DNA of 64,000 nt, taken from contig NZ_AUFB01000005.1 in the NCBI RefSeq assembly GCF_000426285.1, positions 124,001-188,000 on the forward strand, read 5' to 3'. This document shows positions 1 through 8,608 of this stretch, one piece after another. This DNA is from Rhizobium leucaenae USDA 9039. GTDB lineage: Bacteria > Pseudomonadota > Alphaproteobacteria > Rhizobiales > Rhizobiaceae. The notes beneath the pieces are model-generated. The model saw only the letters and a list, made by a program, of their open reading frames with translations, ran no database searches and was not told where the DNA came from. Position 1 is the first letter of the stretch; each line of letters begins with the position of its first letter. A program made the position numbers and the translations under genes.

Positions 1-547
1 GCGTGATCAGATCTTCCGGCTCCAGCGTGCGCAACACGAAAGCGCCGCCAAGAGCACCGGAACCAGCGCGGCTGGAATCTGCGCCGCGCACGACGTCGAC
101 CGTCGAAAGCGTGTTGAAATCGAAGCTGTTGACGCCGCCGTCCGCAGCGCGAGCGCCGTCGAGCAGGAACGGAACCTCGATACCGTCGATCGTCGTCAGC
201 ACGCGGTCGTCTTCGAGGCCGCGAATATTGACGCTGCCGCTGGTGCGGTCGAAGCCAACACCGACTTCGGTGCTGCGGCCAAGATCCTCGATACGGCTGA
301 TCTGATTGTCGTCGATCTCCTTGGCCGTCGTCTCGGTGGTCGTCGGCGAGTCGGCCAGCACGTCCTTCGACGCCTTCCCCTTGACCACGATTGGTTTCAG
401 CTCCGTTGCGCGGCCGCTCTTCGCCGCCGCTCCGTCTGCGGTCGCATCATTCTGATTTGCCGTCTGCGCATAAGAGGCCGTGCCGAGCCCAAGGGCCAGA
501 AACGCCGTGCACGCCAAGAGAACCGAGCGAGATCGCCGAACAACCAT
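1..547 (-). CDS. TonB-dependent outer-membrane receptor, haem/haemoglobin type (N-terminal part, cut by window edge)
   Basis: About 182 residues are visible, running off the left edge. A hydrophobic signal peptide ending in ASYAQ is followed by a TonB-box-like LKPIVVKG and then a plug domain with VNIRGLEDDRVLTTIDG and VDVVRGADSSRAGSGALGG, the pattern of haemoglobin/transferrin/lactoferrin-type receptors such as the rhizobial haem receptors HmuR/ShmR. Such proteins import iron complexes across the outer membrane using TonB-ExbBD energy. The ATG at 547 is preferred over the one at 553 because AAAGGA lies 7 nt before it and directly abuts the other. A TGA-N9-TCA iron box and a perfect palindrome lie upstream (679-732), so iron control is likely. 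The substrate cannot be fixed from the plug alone. Confidence 0.85.
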   Translation of the reverse strand, partial: MVVRRSRSVLLACTAFLALGLGTASYAQTANQNDATADGAAAKSGRATELKPIVVKGKASKDVLADSPTTTETTAKEIDDNQISRIEDLGRSTEVGVGFDRTSGSVNIRGLEDDRVLTTIDGIEVPFLLDGARAADGGVNSFDFNTLSTVDVVRGADSSRAGSGALGGAFVLRTLEPEDLIT

Positions 548-678
548 AACCATTCCTTTCGAATTGATTCACCGGGCTGGCTGGTTGGTGCCTTCTGACG
601 CACGCAAGGGGCTGGCTGGGTTCTTTTCGTTGAACGAAGCGGAGCAATTTCCGCCTTCTTTCTGCCGCATAAAAAACA

Positions 679-693
679 TGACTACTATTGTCA
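679..693 (-). promoter_or_regulatory. Candidate iron-responsive operator (IRO, RirA box) of the TonB receptor
   Basis: TGACTACTATTGTCA matches exactly the TGA-N9-TCA IRO motif described for RirA-regulated genes in Rhizobium, with TGAC/GTCA arms. It lies 132 nt upstream of the receptor ATG in the AT-rich divergent intergenic region. The motif is short, so a chance match is possible, but the gene beside it is the type expected to be iron repressed. Confidence 0.5.
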
Positions 694-704
694 ATATATT
701 GAGG

Positions 705-732
705 CATGATAAATATGAATAGATTTATCATG
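705..732. promoter_or_regulatory. Perfect 10-bp inverted repeat (8-bp spacer) in the receptor promoter region
   Basis: CATGATAAAT (705-714) is mirrored by ATTTATCATG (723-732) around ATGAATAG. No T-run follows and the repeat sits between two divergent genes, so it reads as an operator rather than a terminator. Its outer TGA...TCA bases echo the nearby IRO box. Confidence 0.5.
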
Positions 733-814
733 TTTAAAAGCTGATCGATAAAGTTGCTGAATTGCAACGAAATCGCTGCATCGAGCGTTCTCCCGGCATT
801 GCCACTAGAGATGG

Positions 815-1702
815 GTGAAATACTTGATGCTGCTCCGGATCATCTCCGTCACGACCGCCGTCGCCATGTTGACGGCAGCCTCCCTTCCCGAAACCGGCCC
901 CATGCCGCAGCCCAAGCCGGACAGCGAACAAACCCAATCGCCCAATGAACTGCCGATACCGGCACAAAAGCCGGAGGAATCCGGGACCGGTCCGCTGCTA
1001 CAGTCCAAGCCCGATAGCGGACAAACCGAAGAGCCTAGTGCGGCGCCGATACCCGCACAAAAACCCGAGACTTCCGAGACCGAACCGACCGAGAGGGAAA
1101 TGCAGGGGCCGCCCAAACCGCCCCCGACGGTCGCGGCGGAGTCGGATGATGAGCATCAAGCCTGCCTCAAGGAATTGAGCGCCATAGGGGCGGTATTCAA
1201 AGACACTCCCCGCATTGATGACGGCAACGGCTGCGGCATCGACAAGCCGATTGCCCTCTCCGAACCATTGCCGGATATCAAGATGAAACCGGAAGGCACG
1301 ATGCGCTGCGAGGCCGCCCTGGCGCTCGCCCACTGGATGAAGGAGAGCGTAATCCCCGCCGCCGCAGCCGCCCTCAAGGACAACGGCCGGATTACCACGA
1401 TCAACCAGGCTTCGACCTATATCTGCCGCCTGCGCAACAACGCGACCACTGGCAAGATTTCGGAACATGCCCGCGGCAATGCCATCGACATCGCCAGCTT
1501 CACCTTCGAAAATGGCGAGACCGTCGGCATCGAGCCGCGCCAGGAAGATCCGACGTTAACCGGCGCATTCCAGCGCAGCGCCAGCGCCTCCGCCTGCCTC
1601 TATTTCACAACCGTCCTCGACCCGAACAGCGACGCCGCACACGAGACGCATTTCCATCTGGACGTGCTGAAGAGGAACGGCGAGTTCAGATATTGCCACT
1701 AA
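815..1702 (+). CDS. Extensin-like C-terminal domain secreted protein
   Basis: A 295-residue protein with a short hydrophobic N-terminus and a Pro/Gln/Lys/Glu-rich low-complexity linker (about residues 28-105, with repeated PIPAQKPE units) before the Extensin-like C domain. The family signatures are CLKELSAIGA, GCGIDKPIAL, STYICRLRN, SEHARGNAIDIASF and a late ETHFHLDV. The SEHxxGxAxD and HFHLD pattern resembles D,D-carboxypeptidase/MepA-type zinc enzymes, so a periplasmic cell-wall role is inferred. The start is GTG at 815; ATG at 827 is an alternative that shortens the signal peptide. It is transcribed away from the TonB receptor. It is common in rhizobia and its exact substrate is unknown. 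Confidence 0.85.
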   Translation: MKYLMLLRIISVTTAVAMLTAASLPETGPMPQPKPDSEQTQSPNELPIPAQKPEESGTGPLLQSKPDSGQTEEPSAAPIPAQKPETSETEPTEREMQGPPKPPPTVAAESDDEHQACLKELSAIGAVFKDTPRIDDGNGCGIDKPIALSEPLPDIKMKPEGTMRCEAALALAHWMKESVIPAAAAALKDNGRITTINQASTYICRLRNNATTGKISEHARGNAIDIASFTFENGETVGIEPRQEDPTLTGAFQRSASASACLYFTTVLDPNSDAAHETHFHLDVLKRNGEFRYCH

Positions 1703-1726
1703 ATCCAACTGCACCGGATTCAGAAC

Positions 1727-3406
1727 TTAAAACAATCCCTCGATATATCCCTGATCATTGAGGAAAATCCGTTCTGCCGCCGGCGATTTCGGCAGGCCCG
1801 GCATAGTCATGATCTCGCCGGTAATGACGACGACGAAGCCGGCGCCGGCGGAGAGGCGCACTTCGCGGACAGGCACGATATGACCCTCCGGCGCGCCGCG
1901 AACGTTCGGGTCCGTCGAAAAGGAATATTGCGTCTTCGCCATGCAGACCGGCAAATGGCCGTAGCCTTGATCCTCCCAGGAGCGTAATTGATCGCGCACG
2001 GCCTTGTCGGCGGTCACCTCGCCGGCGTGGTAGATCTTCGAAGCGACGATTTCGATCTTTTCGAGCAGGGAGAGATTATCGGGATAAAGCGGCTGGAACC
2101 TCGCCTGACCGGATTCGGCAAGCTCGACCACCTTATAGGCAAGCTCTTCGATGCCCGCCGATCCCTCGGCCCAATGGCGGCAAAGGATCGCCTCGGCACC
2201 GAGCCGTGCCACGTAATTCTTCAGCGCCTCGACTTCCGCATCCGTATCCGAGATGAAGTGATTGATGGCAACGACGACCGGCACGCCGAATTTGCGGACA
2301 TTGGCGACGTGCCGCCCGAGGTTGGCGCAGCCTTTCAGGAGAGCTCCGACATTCTCCTGGCCGAGATCTTCCCTCCTGACACCGCCATTCATCTTGAGGG
2401 CCCGCACCGTCGCGACGATAACGGCCGCATCGGGTGAAAGACCGGCCTTGCGGCACTTGATATCGAAGAATTTTTCCGCGCCAAGGTCGGCGCCGAAGCC
2501 CGCTTCGGTCACGACATAGTCGCCGAGCTTCAGCGCCGTGCGCGTGGCAATCACCGAATTGCAGCCATGCGCAATGTTGGCGAAGGGGCCGCCATGCACC
2601 AAAGCCGGATTGTTCTCCAGCGTCTGTACCAGGTTCGGCTGCATCGCGTCCTTGAGCAGCACCGCCATTGCCCCGTCCGCCTTAAGATCACGGGCATAGA
2701 CCGGCATGCGGTCGCGGCGATAACCGATGATGATGTTGCCGAGCCGCTTTTCCAGATCCTTCAGATCGGCAGCCAAGCAGAGGATGGCCATGACCTCGGA
2801 CGCGACGGTGATGTCGAAACCGCCCTCGCGTGGGAAACCGTTGGCCACGCCGCCGAGCGAGGTGACGATATCGCGCAGCGCCCGGTCGTTCATATCCATG
2901 GCGCGCCGCCATGTGATGCGGCGGACATCGATATTCTGCTCGTTGCCCCAATAGATATGATTGTCGATCAGCGCCGCCAGAAGATTGTGGGCCGAGGTGA
3001 CAGCATGGAAATCCCCGGTGAAATGCAGGTTGATGTCTTCCATGGGGATGACCTGCGCATAACCGCCGCCCGCCGCACCGCCCTTCACGCCGAAGCAGGG
3101 TCCGAGCGAGGCCTCCCGCACGCAGACAATCGCCTTTTTGCCGATGCGGTTCAGCCCATCGCCAAGGCCGACGGTCGTCGTCGTCTTTCCCTCGCCTGCC
3201 GGCGTCGGATTGATGGCGGTGACGAGGATCAGCTTGCCGTCCTTGTTGCCCGCTTTCGAAGCGATGAACTTTGCCCCAATCTTCGCCTTGTCATTCCCGT
3301 AGGGCGCAAGGTCTTCCACAGGAATGCCGAGCTTGGCGCCGATCTCGGCGATCGGCAATTTCTTTGCGGCGCGCGCGATTTCTATATCGGATTTTACCGC
3401 TGTCAT
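1727..3406 (-). CDS. fhs: Formate--tetrahydrofolate ligase
   Basis: ATP-dependent ligation of formate to tetrahydrofolate gives 10-formyl-THF for the cytosolic one-carbon pool. The protein is 559 residues, the usual family length, from the ATG at 3406; an in-frame extension to 3460 is open but adds no conserved sequence. The nucleotide loop GEGKTTTT sits at residues 71-78 after INPTPA, and [27 protein letters not shown] and the Cys/Gly-rich [11 protein letters not shown] end are characteristic. It is a single gene convergent with the extensin-like gene (24-nt gap) and divergent from the YqhA-like gene. In rhizobia Fhs supports formate and methyl-group assimilation and purine synthesis. Confidence 0.95.
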   Translation of the reverse strand: MTAVKSDIEIARAAKKLPIAEIGAKLGIPVEDLAPYGNDKAKIGAKFIASKAGNKDGKLILVTAINPTPAGEGKTTTTVGLGDGLNRIGKKAIVCVREASLGPCFGVKGGAAGGGYAQVIPMEDINLHFTGDFHAVTSAHNLLAALIDNHIYWGNEQNIDVRRITWRRAMDMNDRALRDIVTSLGGVANGFPREGGFDITVASEVMAILCLAADLKDLEKRLGNIIIGYRRDRMPVYARDLKADGAMAVLLKDAMQPNLVQTLENNPALVHGGPFANIAHGCNSVIATRTALKLGDYVVTEAGFGADLGAEKFFDIKCRKAGLSPDAAVIVATVRALKMNGGVRREDLGQENVGALLKGCANLGRHVANVRKFGVPVVVAINHFISDTDAEVEALKNYVARLGAEAILCRHWAEGSAGIEELAYKVVELAESGQARFQPLYPDNLSLLEKIEIVASKIYHAGEVTADKAVRDQLRSWEDQGYGHLPVCMAKTQYSFSTDPNVRGAPEGHIVPVREVRLSAGAGFVVVITGEIMTMPGLPKSPAAERIFLNDQGYIEGLF

Positions 3407-3582
3407 GGAACCCGTTCCCGCCCTGAACATGGAGGCATTCACCCTGCCGGGATAGCCCAATAAATATCCACTGTGAATAGCTGCACTTTGCGGTCCTTCC
3501 TGAAACCATGCTGCCTTGCAGCAAAGCGCGGACGACCCTATTTTCCCAGGCGGGCTGCAGGACGAACGGAAAAGGATAAGGC

Positions 3583-4092
3583 ATGAAGTCCCTGGAACTA
3601 CTGGTCGAGCGCATCATCCTCTCCAGCCGTTGGATTCTGGTGGTCTTCTATCTCGGCCTTGCGGCCGCGCTTGCGATCTATGCCGTCTCGTTCGGCTACA
3701 AATTCCTAAAGGTCGCCGCCGGCGTTTTTGAGTATGACGAGGCGGACATGATCCTCGCCATTCTCGGCCTTATCGATGCTGCACTGGTGGCCAGCCTCAT
3801 CGTCATGGTGATGATTTCCGGCTACGAAAATTTCGTCAGCCGCTTCGACGAGGCCGATGACGAAGTCTCCTTCCTCGGCAAGCTCGATTCCGGCAGCCTC
3901 AAGATCAAGGTTGCTTCTTCCATCGTCGCCATTTCGTCGATCCACCTGCTGCAGATCTTCCTCAACGCCACTCAATACGAAAACGGCAAGCTGATGTGGC
4001 TGACCATCATGCACCTCGCCTTCGTCGTCTCGGCGCTTCTGCTCGGCTATCTGGAAAAGATCATGGCGAAGGCCAAAGCCAAGGACGCCTGA
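3583..4092 (+). CDS. UPF0114 (YqhA family) inner-membrane protein
   Basis: A 169-residue protein with about four membrane segments (near residues 20-45, 60-85, 110-130 and 140-160). The motif [11 protein letters not shown] at the start, FLKVAAGV, and [25 protein letters not shown] identify the YqhA/UPF0114 family, whose biochemical role is not established. AAAGGA stands 7 nt before the ATG. It is convergent with the ClpP-like gene (13-nt gap). Confidence is high for family and low for function. Confidence 0.85.
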   Translation: MKSLELLVERIILSSRWILVVFYLGLAAALAIYAVSFGYKFLKVAAGVFEYDEADMILAILGLIDAALVASLIVMVMISGYENFVSRFDEADDEVSFLGKLDSGSLKIKVASSIVAISSIHLLQIFLNATQYENGKLMWLTIMHLAFVVSALLLGYLEKIMAKAKAKDA

Positions 4093-4105
4093 ACCGAAAG
4101 CGTCG

Positions 4106-5053
4106 TTATTCGCCGACAGCCACCGGCGCAGCCGAGACGGGCGTCGGTGCAGCGCACTCCGCAATCGGTTGCTTGTCCTTGCAGCCCTTCGCGGCAACAA
4201 GCTGATCGGCGGCTGCAAGCTCAGTCGTCAATTTCAGCTTCAGCGCATCCATCTGCGCGATGAGATGGATCGACGTCGGCGCGGTGCCGAGCATCAGACC
4301 GACCAGCGATTTGTCGATGCCCATTTCTTTGAGGAAATCGACGAGCCTCGCCGTCTGCCGCTTGTCGAGCTTGGTCGTATCATGCTTGCCGACGAACTTG
4401 CGCCCCACCTCCTGTTTGGAGAGAATCTTACGCCTGCCATTCACCATTTCGTATTCGGTGCGGTATTGGACGCGCACTTCGCTATAGGTCGTGGTGATCT
4501 GATGAACGCCGAGGAGCGCGAAGGGGCTAGAGACGCGCTGGACGCCGCCGGCAAAAAACAGCGGGCAGGCCGAAAAACAGATGGCACCGAGGGAAAATGT
4601 CTCGCCTTTGATGGAACCATCCTTGGCGCGGGCAGCCGAACAGATCGGCTCGGAATAGGGGCAATCGCGCGAGCGCGTCCTTCCGACCGCGATCGCGAGT
4701 TTCTGCTTGCGGATGGCATAGGCCATCTCCATGGCCGCCCGTACGTCGCCGCCCGGCGAACTGACGACGATCGGCAGTTTCCTGCCACCGAGGCGTTTCA
4801 GCAGCCTTTGCAACTTCTTCGGCGAATCCGCCATGATCTGCCCTTCGGCGGAGATCCAGTCCGTGCAGTTGTTGTCGGCGCGGCACCAGGCCATGTCACC
4901 GTGCACCAAAATGAAGTCCATGGACTGACCGGCGGCAGAGCCCGCAGCCTCAGCGGAGGTGAAGGAAAGCAACAGAAGAAAAACTGTTGTCAGGAAACAC
5001 AAGGCCCCTTGGCAACACCGAGCGAGACGCTGCGGGAACAAATGTAAGATCAT
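4106..5053 (-). CDS. Secreted ClpP/crotonase-fold protein (COG3904-like predicted periplasmic protease)
   Basis: 315 residues with an N-terminal hydrophobic segment (about 16-37) ending SAEAA, consistent with export. The core has SSPGGDV (99-105), then SLGAICFSACPLFFAGG, where Ser161 occupies the nucleophile position of ClpP-like proteases, and GVHQ with His184 as the probable base. Pairs of cysteines (57/63, 131/138, 159/163) suggest disulphides in the periplasm. The C-terminal 100 residues are helical, with DKRQTARLVDFLKEMGIDKSLVGLM. Proteolysis is inferred from the fold; no substrate can be named. It is monocistronic, and a perfect 11-bp inverted repeat lies 18 nt before its start. Confidence 0.75.
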   Translation of the reverse strand: MILHLFPQRLARCCQGALCFLTTVFLLLLSFTSAEAAGSAAGQSMDFILVHGDMAWCRADNNCTDWISAEGQIMADSPKKLQRLLKRLGGRKLPIVVSSPGGDVRAAMEMAYAIRKQKLAIAVGRTRSRDCPYSEPICSAARAKDGSIKGETFSLGAICFSACPLFFAGGVQRVSSPFALLGVHQITTTYSEVRVQYRTEYEMVNGRRKILSKQEVGRKFVGKHDTTKLDKRQTARLVDFLKEMGIDKSLVGLMLGTAPTSIHLIAQMDALKLKLTTELAAADQLVAAKGCKDKQPIAECAAPTPVSAAPVAVGE

Positions 5054-5070
5054 GAAATAGAAGCCTGGAA

Positions 5071-5105
5071 GCGATTGCTATGAAAGACCGATAGCAATCG
5101 CTTTT
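5071..5105. repeat. Perfect 11-bp inverted repeat followed by T4
   Basis: GCGATTGCTAT (5071-5081) and ATAGCAATCGC (5091-5101) flank GAAAGACCG, with TTTT following on the + strand. It could be a Rho-independent terminator for a + strand transcript antisense to the ClpP-like gene, or an operator/leader hairpin for that gene, whose ATG is 18 nt away on the - strand. No + strand gene ends here, which makes the terminator reading odd. Confidence 0.5.
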
Positions 5106-5409
5106 GACCTTCGCAAGGCAAGCCTCGATAGTCTGCCCTCAACCCTCGCCAAGGCGATCGGTTGGCATTTCCGCCGGCCATCGCATGGTTTCGCGAGCCC
5201 CGCACAAGTGTCTTGATGGGGAAAACGAGGACGCATAATTTTTGCCCAAAAAAACCAGTTTTCGGAAAAGTAATACAAATCAGAACTTTACCATATTAAG
5301 ACATATGAAAATGGGACTATTTCTGATTGGTGTCGCAAATTTGTCTCTAGCATTCGCCCGGAAATCCGGTATTTGATACCGATAACACGCTGTGGGCGCT
5401 TACATCCAA
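5106..5409. other. Intergenic region upstream of the LuxR solo
   Basis: About 300 bp between divergent genes. It becomes AT-rich from about 5235 (runs of A and T, CATATTAAGACATATGAAAA near 5292), which is where promoter elements would be expected. A 66-codon - strand frame here has no recognisable protein features. I see no RNA gene. Confidence 0.4.
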
Positions 5410-6141
5410 ATGTCCTATTTCATAACCGCCGAGAGACAATTATTGCTTTCCGCCGAGTTGGCCGCAGCCCGGAGTCAGACAGCTTTTGCGCAGGCTTTGG
5501 AGCGGACGAGTTCCGCTTTCGGCTTCAGTCACGCAGCGCTCATGAACGCTCCTGTTTCCGAAGATTCCATGCTGACGCCGCTGGTCATCGAAGGCTCTAT
5601 GCCGCCGCAGTTCCTGCGGGATTTCGATCGCCATCAGTTGCTTCGCCGCTGCTCCATGCTGATGCGTGTGCGGGAGTCGGTGATGCCGCGTCCGTGGCAC
5701 CTGCTGGAAAAAAGCACCGCCCACGATTTGGACCTGCCGCGCGAGCTGCGCACGCTCTTCACCAACAACAATTGCACGATGGGCGTCGTCATTCCCATCA
5801 ATTCCTCTGACGGACAGCGTCTTGTCTTCTGGTTCATGGGCAATCGCAACAGTCTCGGACAAAGCGAGCTCAACGAGCTCACAATGATCATGCTGCAGGG
5901 ACTGGACACCTACAACTGCATCAGGCGCAACGACGGTTCCGTGCCGCATATGCTCTCCGCCCGCGAGCTGGAAGTGGTTCGCTGGACGGCGCAGGGCAAA
6001 ACGTCCGTCGAAATCGGCCAGATTCTTTCGCTCTCCGATCACACGGTCAACGCCTATATGACCAACGCGATCCGGAAGCTCGATTGCGTCAATCGCACAC
6101 AGTTGGTCGCCAAGGCCATCCGTTTGAAACTGATCAGTTAA
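5410..6141 (+). CDS. LuxR-family transcriptional regulator (solo)
   Basis: 243 residues from ATG 5410 (a GTG at 5392 would add six). The N-terminal half looks like an autoinducer-binding domain, and the C-terminal third is a GerE-type HTH: LSARELEVVRWTAQGKTSVEIGQILSLSDHTVNAYMTNAIRKL. The ligand-domain region around FDRHQLLRRCSMLMRVRESVMPRPWHL keeps the Trp corresponding to TraR Trp85 but lacks the usual Trp/Tyr...Asp-Pro block that contacts acyl-homoserine lactones. No luxI-type synthase is nearby. This points to a solo that senses another ligand, or none, as in VisN/VisR-like motility regulators. Neither candidate start has a clear Shine-Dalgarno. Confidence 0.8.
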   Translation: MSYFITAERQLLLSAELAAARSQTAFAQALERTSSAFGFSHAALMNAPVSEDSMLTPLVIEGSMPPQFLRDFDRHQLLRRCSMLMRVRESVMPRPWHLLEKSTAHDLDLPRELRTLFTNNNCTMGVVIPINSSDGQRLVFWFMGNRNSLGQSELNELTMIMLQGLDTYNCIRRNDGSVPHMLSARELEVVRWTAQGKTSVEIGQILSLSDHTVNAYMTNAIRKLDCVNRTQLVAKAIRLKLIS

Positions 6142-6177
6142 TCGTTTCAGCCTATTCCCTAAGAACCCCTTTGCCCT

Positions 6178-7317
6178 TTAACGGCCGCCGAGAACGGTGC
6201 GCATTTCGACCAGATTCGAGCGCACACGCAGGATGTAGAATCCCATCGTCGCGAGATGACTCGGCATGATCCAGCCGTCTTCGCGCCCGTTCGAAATGAT
6301 AGCGGGCTGGATCCGCAAAGCGGCTTGCAACTGTTTCATCGTACCGGTCCAGAGCGTACCAAGATTACGCTCGGCGATGACCTGCTGGAAATCGGCGCCA
6401 ACGGCGCTGAGGATGCCGTAGTAGCCATAGAGCTGACCATAGGCGAACCAGAAGCGGTCGTCGGCGCGCATGTCGAACCAGCCGTAATTGTGGTTTTCCG
6501 AGCGCTCCGCCAGGATATCAGACGTACTGCCGAGGTCGTTGGCGACACGATCGATGAATTGCAGGAGATTGTCGGCGCGGCTGTCGAAAACAGCGTTGCA
6601 AGTGCCGAGATCGGTATTGAATTTGCGCAGACTGCCGATTGCAGCACGATAATAGCTCGGCGTCGGCGTCTTCGGACCAAAGGGGCGCATGCCGAAATAC
6701 CAGCTCGTTTCGTCGAATTGCAGATTGCCCCGGGCGCTCTGCAGATCGCTGTTGATACCGGATGTGCCGCGCACGCGGCCAAGCGTATCGACCAATTCCA
6801 CCGACGTGCGCCGCACCGCCTGGTTCACACCGCGCTGAAAAGCCGCCTTATTGTCAAGGAAAGGCGTATCGTCCCAGTTTATGCCGAAGAACCCCAGCTT
6901 GTAGAGCAGCATCGAGGATATCCAGGCATTCTGGTTGACGTTGAAATCGGTGAGATCGGCGGTGACGTCGACGATCGCGGAGGTCTGGCAGCTCTTCGGC
7001 GCATTCGCGACGGCCTGCTGTCCATTCACTGCCGGAAGTTCCTGCCCTGCCCCGACCTTGCGGTCTGAAAACTTGTAGACATCGGGATAGTTGGCATCGA
7101 AGCCGCTCCAGGCCTGCGTCTGCCAGATAAAATAGATATAGAGCGTCCCGATCAGCGCCAGGAAAACGGCAATCGGCAGCTTGATCAGCAAATTGCGCTG
7201 CCGGTACCAGCCGTGAGCGGCAAGAAAGGGCCAGAGTAGCCAAACGACGAGAAGCCCCAGGCCGCGAGCAATGGCGCGGCCGATCCGCTTGAAGAACGCA
7301 GCGATCGAATCAAGCAT
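6178..7317 (-). CDS. DUF2333 family membrane protein
   Basis: 379 residues from ATG 7317, chosen because AAGGAGA lies 5-7 nt upstream; the frame extends to 7359 without support. One or two hydrophobic segments fall near residues 18-35 and 47-67 (PIAVFLALIGTLYIYFIWQT), followed by a large, probably periplasmic domain containing NQNAWISSMLLYKLGFFGINWDDTPFLDNKAAFQ and the ERSENHNYGWFDMRADDRFWFAYGQ block typical of DUF2333. Function is unknown for the family. It lies downstream of the coiled-coil protein gene on the same strand with a 188-nt gap, so the two may be functionally linked. Confidence 0.8.
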   Translation of the reverse strand: MLDSIAAFFKRIGRAIARGLGLLVVWLLWPFLAAHGWYRQRNLLIKLPIAVFLALIGTLYIYFIWQTQAWSGFDANYPDVYKFSDRKVGAGQELPAVNGQQAVANAPKSCQTSAIVDVTADLTDFNVNQNAWISSMLLYKLGFFGINWDDTPFLDNKAAFQRGVNQAVRRTSVELVDTLGRVRGTSGINSDLQSARGNLQFDETSWYFGMRPFGPKTPTPSYYRAAIGSLRKFNTDLGTCNAVFDSRADNLLQFIDRVANDLGSTSDILAERSENHNYGWFDMRADDRFWFAYGQLYGYYGILSAVGADFQQVIAERNLGTLWTGTMKQLQAALRIQPAIISNGREDGWIMPSHLATMGFYILRVRSNLVEMRTVLGGR

Positions 7318-7469
7318 GAACTTCTCCTTTGCTGCGCCGCGCGTCCCTTGGACGAGCAATGAACGCAGGACATCTCACGCCTGCGCATAAGCCGAAAAAC
7401 ACTGCGGATTTTCGCGCATACGGAGGCATATAGCTATTCTCGTTCAAGCAGATATGTGTTCCCGAAGAA

Positions 7470-7495
7470 GACAGCAACCGGCTGTTGTCGTTTTT
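7470..7495. terminator. Weak hairpin downstream of the coiled-coil protein gene
   Basis: GACAGCA (7470-7476) and TGTTGTC (7483-7489) pair with one G-T wobble; TTTTT follows at 7491-7495 on the + strand, and a pyrimidine-rich TTCTTC follows on the - strand. It is placed just after the stop of the - strand gene at 7506, so it may end that transcript. The strength is modest. Confidence 0.3.
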
Positions 7496-7505
7496 CAATC
7501 AAAGA

Positions 7506-8528
7506 TCAGGTCTCCGGCTCGGTTTCTGCCGACGGCTCGACGACCGCCGCCTGCGCTGCCAGCAGGTGCGGCTCCAGCCGCCGCGTAAAGACGTCATCGG
7601 CACGAGCCTTGCGAGCTGCGAGATCGTGCCCCGCAAGCACGTTCGCCTCGAAAGCCGCAATCAGAGCGGCAACTGCCGTTGGCCTTTCGGCGGCCGGAAG
7701 CGGTGGCACCGCTTCCGATATCACCGCCTTGAGCAAGGCAATCCGCTGCTCGATGTCGACGGCAAGCTTGCCCGCCATCGCATTGACGGCGGCAATTTGC
7801 ACGTTCAGGACGTTCGCCAATTCCTCGTAGATATCGATCAGCCGCTGCAACGCCGCCCGCCCCGGCTGCAGTGCCCGTTCCTGCTCATGGAGATCATCTC
7901 GGTCGGCAACCAGCCTGCTATATTCCGCCTCCAATTCGGATCGCGAACCTGCATCGCGAGCAGAGGAAATGCTGCTGCGCCGGTCGAAAATTCCGGGAAT
8001 TAACGCATCTGCCTTGCGCTGCACTTCCTCTATCTCGACCTCGATGTGTTGCCGCCGATCGATGACCCGCACCAGATGCGCCTCGCAATCGCGAAAGGTG
8101 CGAACAAGCACCTGCCGGACGGTCTTGAACTGCGCATCGAGCAAAGCCGAAGCTGCCAGCGCCGCCTCGATATCGGCCGCAATCGACGCCGGCTTGGCAT
8201 GACCCTGCCCGATCCGACGCCCGAGCAGCCCCGACGTGTCGATCCCAGCCTTCTCATCGAACAGCCGTCGGTGCTGCAAGTCCGCAGTCGCCGTAAGAAG
8301 ATCGAGTTGCTTCACCAGCGACAGCGCCAGGATTTTCCAGCGACCGAGCAGTTCGATCGTCTCGCGCACCAACGCCTCTTCCACCGGGAAATTGATGGCA
8401 TCGAGACGGCCGTTGCTTTTGGCGTTACCGCCGAGTGCGGCATTCGCCGCATCCATGCCCTTGATCGCGTCGTCGAGCGTCGCACGAGCCTTGTCGATCT
8501 CGCCGTCGAGGGGATGGACCTTGACCAT
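7506..8528 (-). CDS. Hypothetical coiled-coil protein
   Basis: 340 residues from ATG 8528 (GAGAG 10 nt upstream); a TTG at 8543 is an alternative. I do not recognise the family. It is Ala/Leu/Glu/Arg-rich and almost entirely helical, with heptad-like runs in the centre (CEAHLVRVIDRRQHIEVEIEE and SRSELEAEYSRLVADRDDLHEQ) and an acidic tail ending ETEPET. There is no signal peptide, no membrane segment and no nucleotide-binding motif, so it is a soluble scaffold-like protein. It is followed by DUF2333 on the same strand and preceded by a cytochrome c gene 80 nt away. Codon use matches its neighbours, so it is a native gene rather than a recent import. Confidence 0.65.
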   Translation of the reverse strand: MVKVHPLDGEIDKARATLDDAIKGMDAANAALGGNAKSNGRLDAINFPVEEALVRETIELLGRWKILALSLVKQLDLLTATADLQHRRLFDEKAGIDTSGLLGRRIGQGHAKPASIAADIEAALAASALLDAQFKTVRQVLVRTFRDCEAHLVRVIDRRQHIEVEIEEVQRKADALIPGIFDRRSSISSARDAGSRSELEAEYSRLVADRDDLHEQERALQPGRAALQRLIDIYEELANVLNVQIAAVNAMAGKLAVDIEQRIALLKAVISEAVPPLPAAERPTAVAALIAAFEANVLAGHDLAARKARADDVFTRRLEPHLLAAQAAVVEPSAETEPET

Positions 8529-8608
8529 GAAAGCGTCTCTCAATTGCCGTTGCCTGCGAGACTAACCGCTTCAATGCGCAAAGAAAATGCCTTAGCGTCC
8601 AACTTGCC

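Noticed and set aside
5078..5278. A 66-codon - strand frame in the gap before the LuxR gene
   Set aside because: No ribosome site, no similarity I recognise, and it runs through the inverted repeat at 5071-5101.
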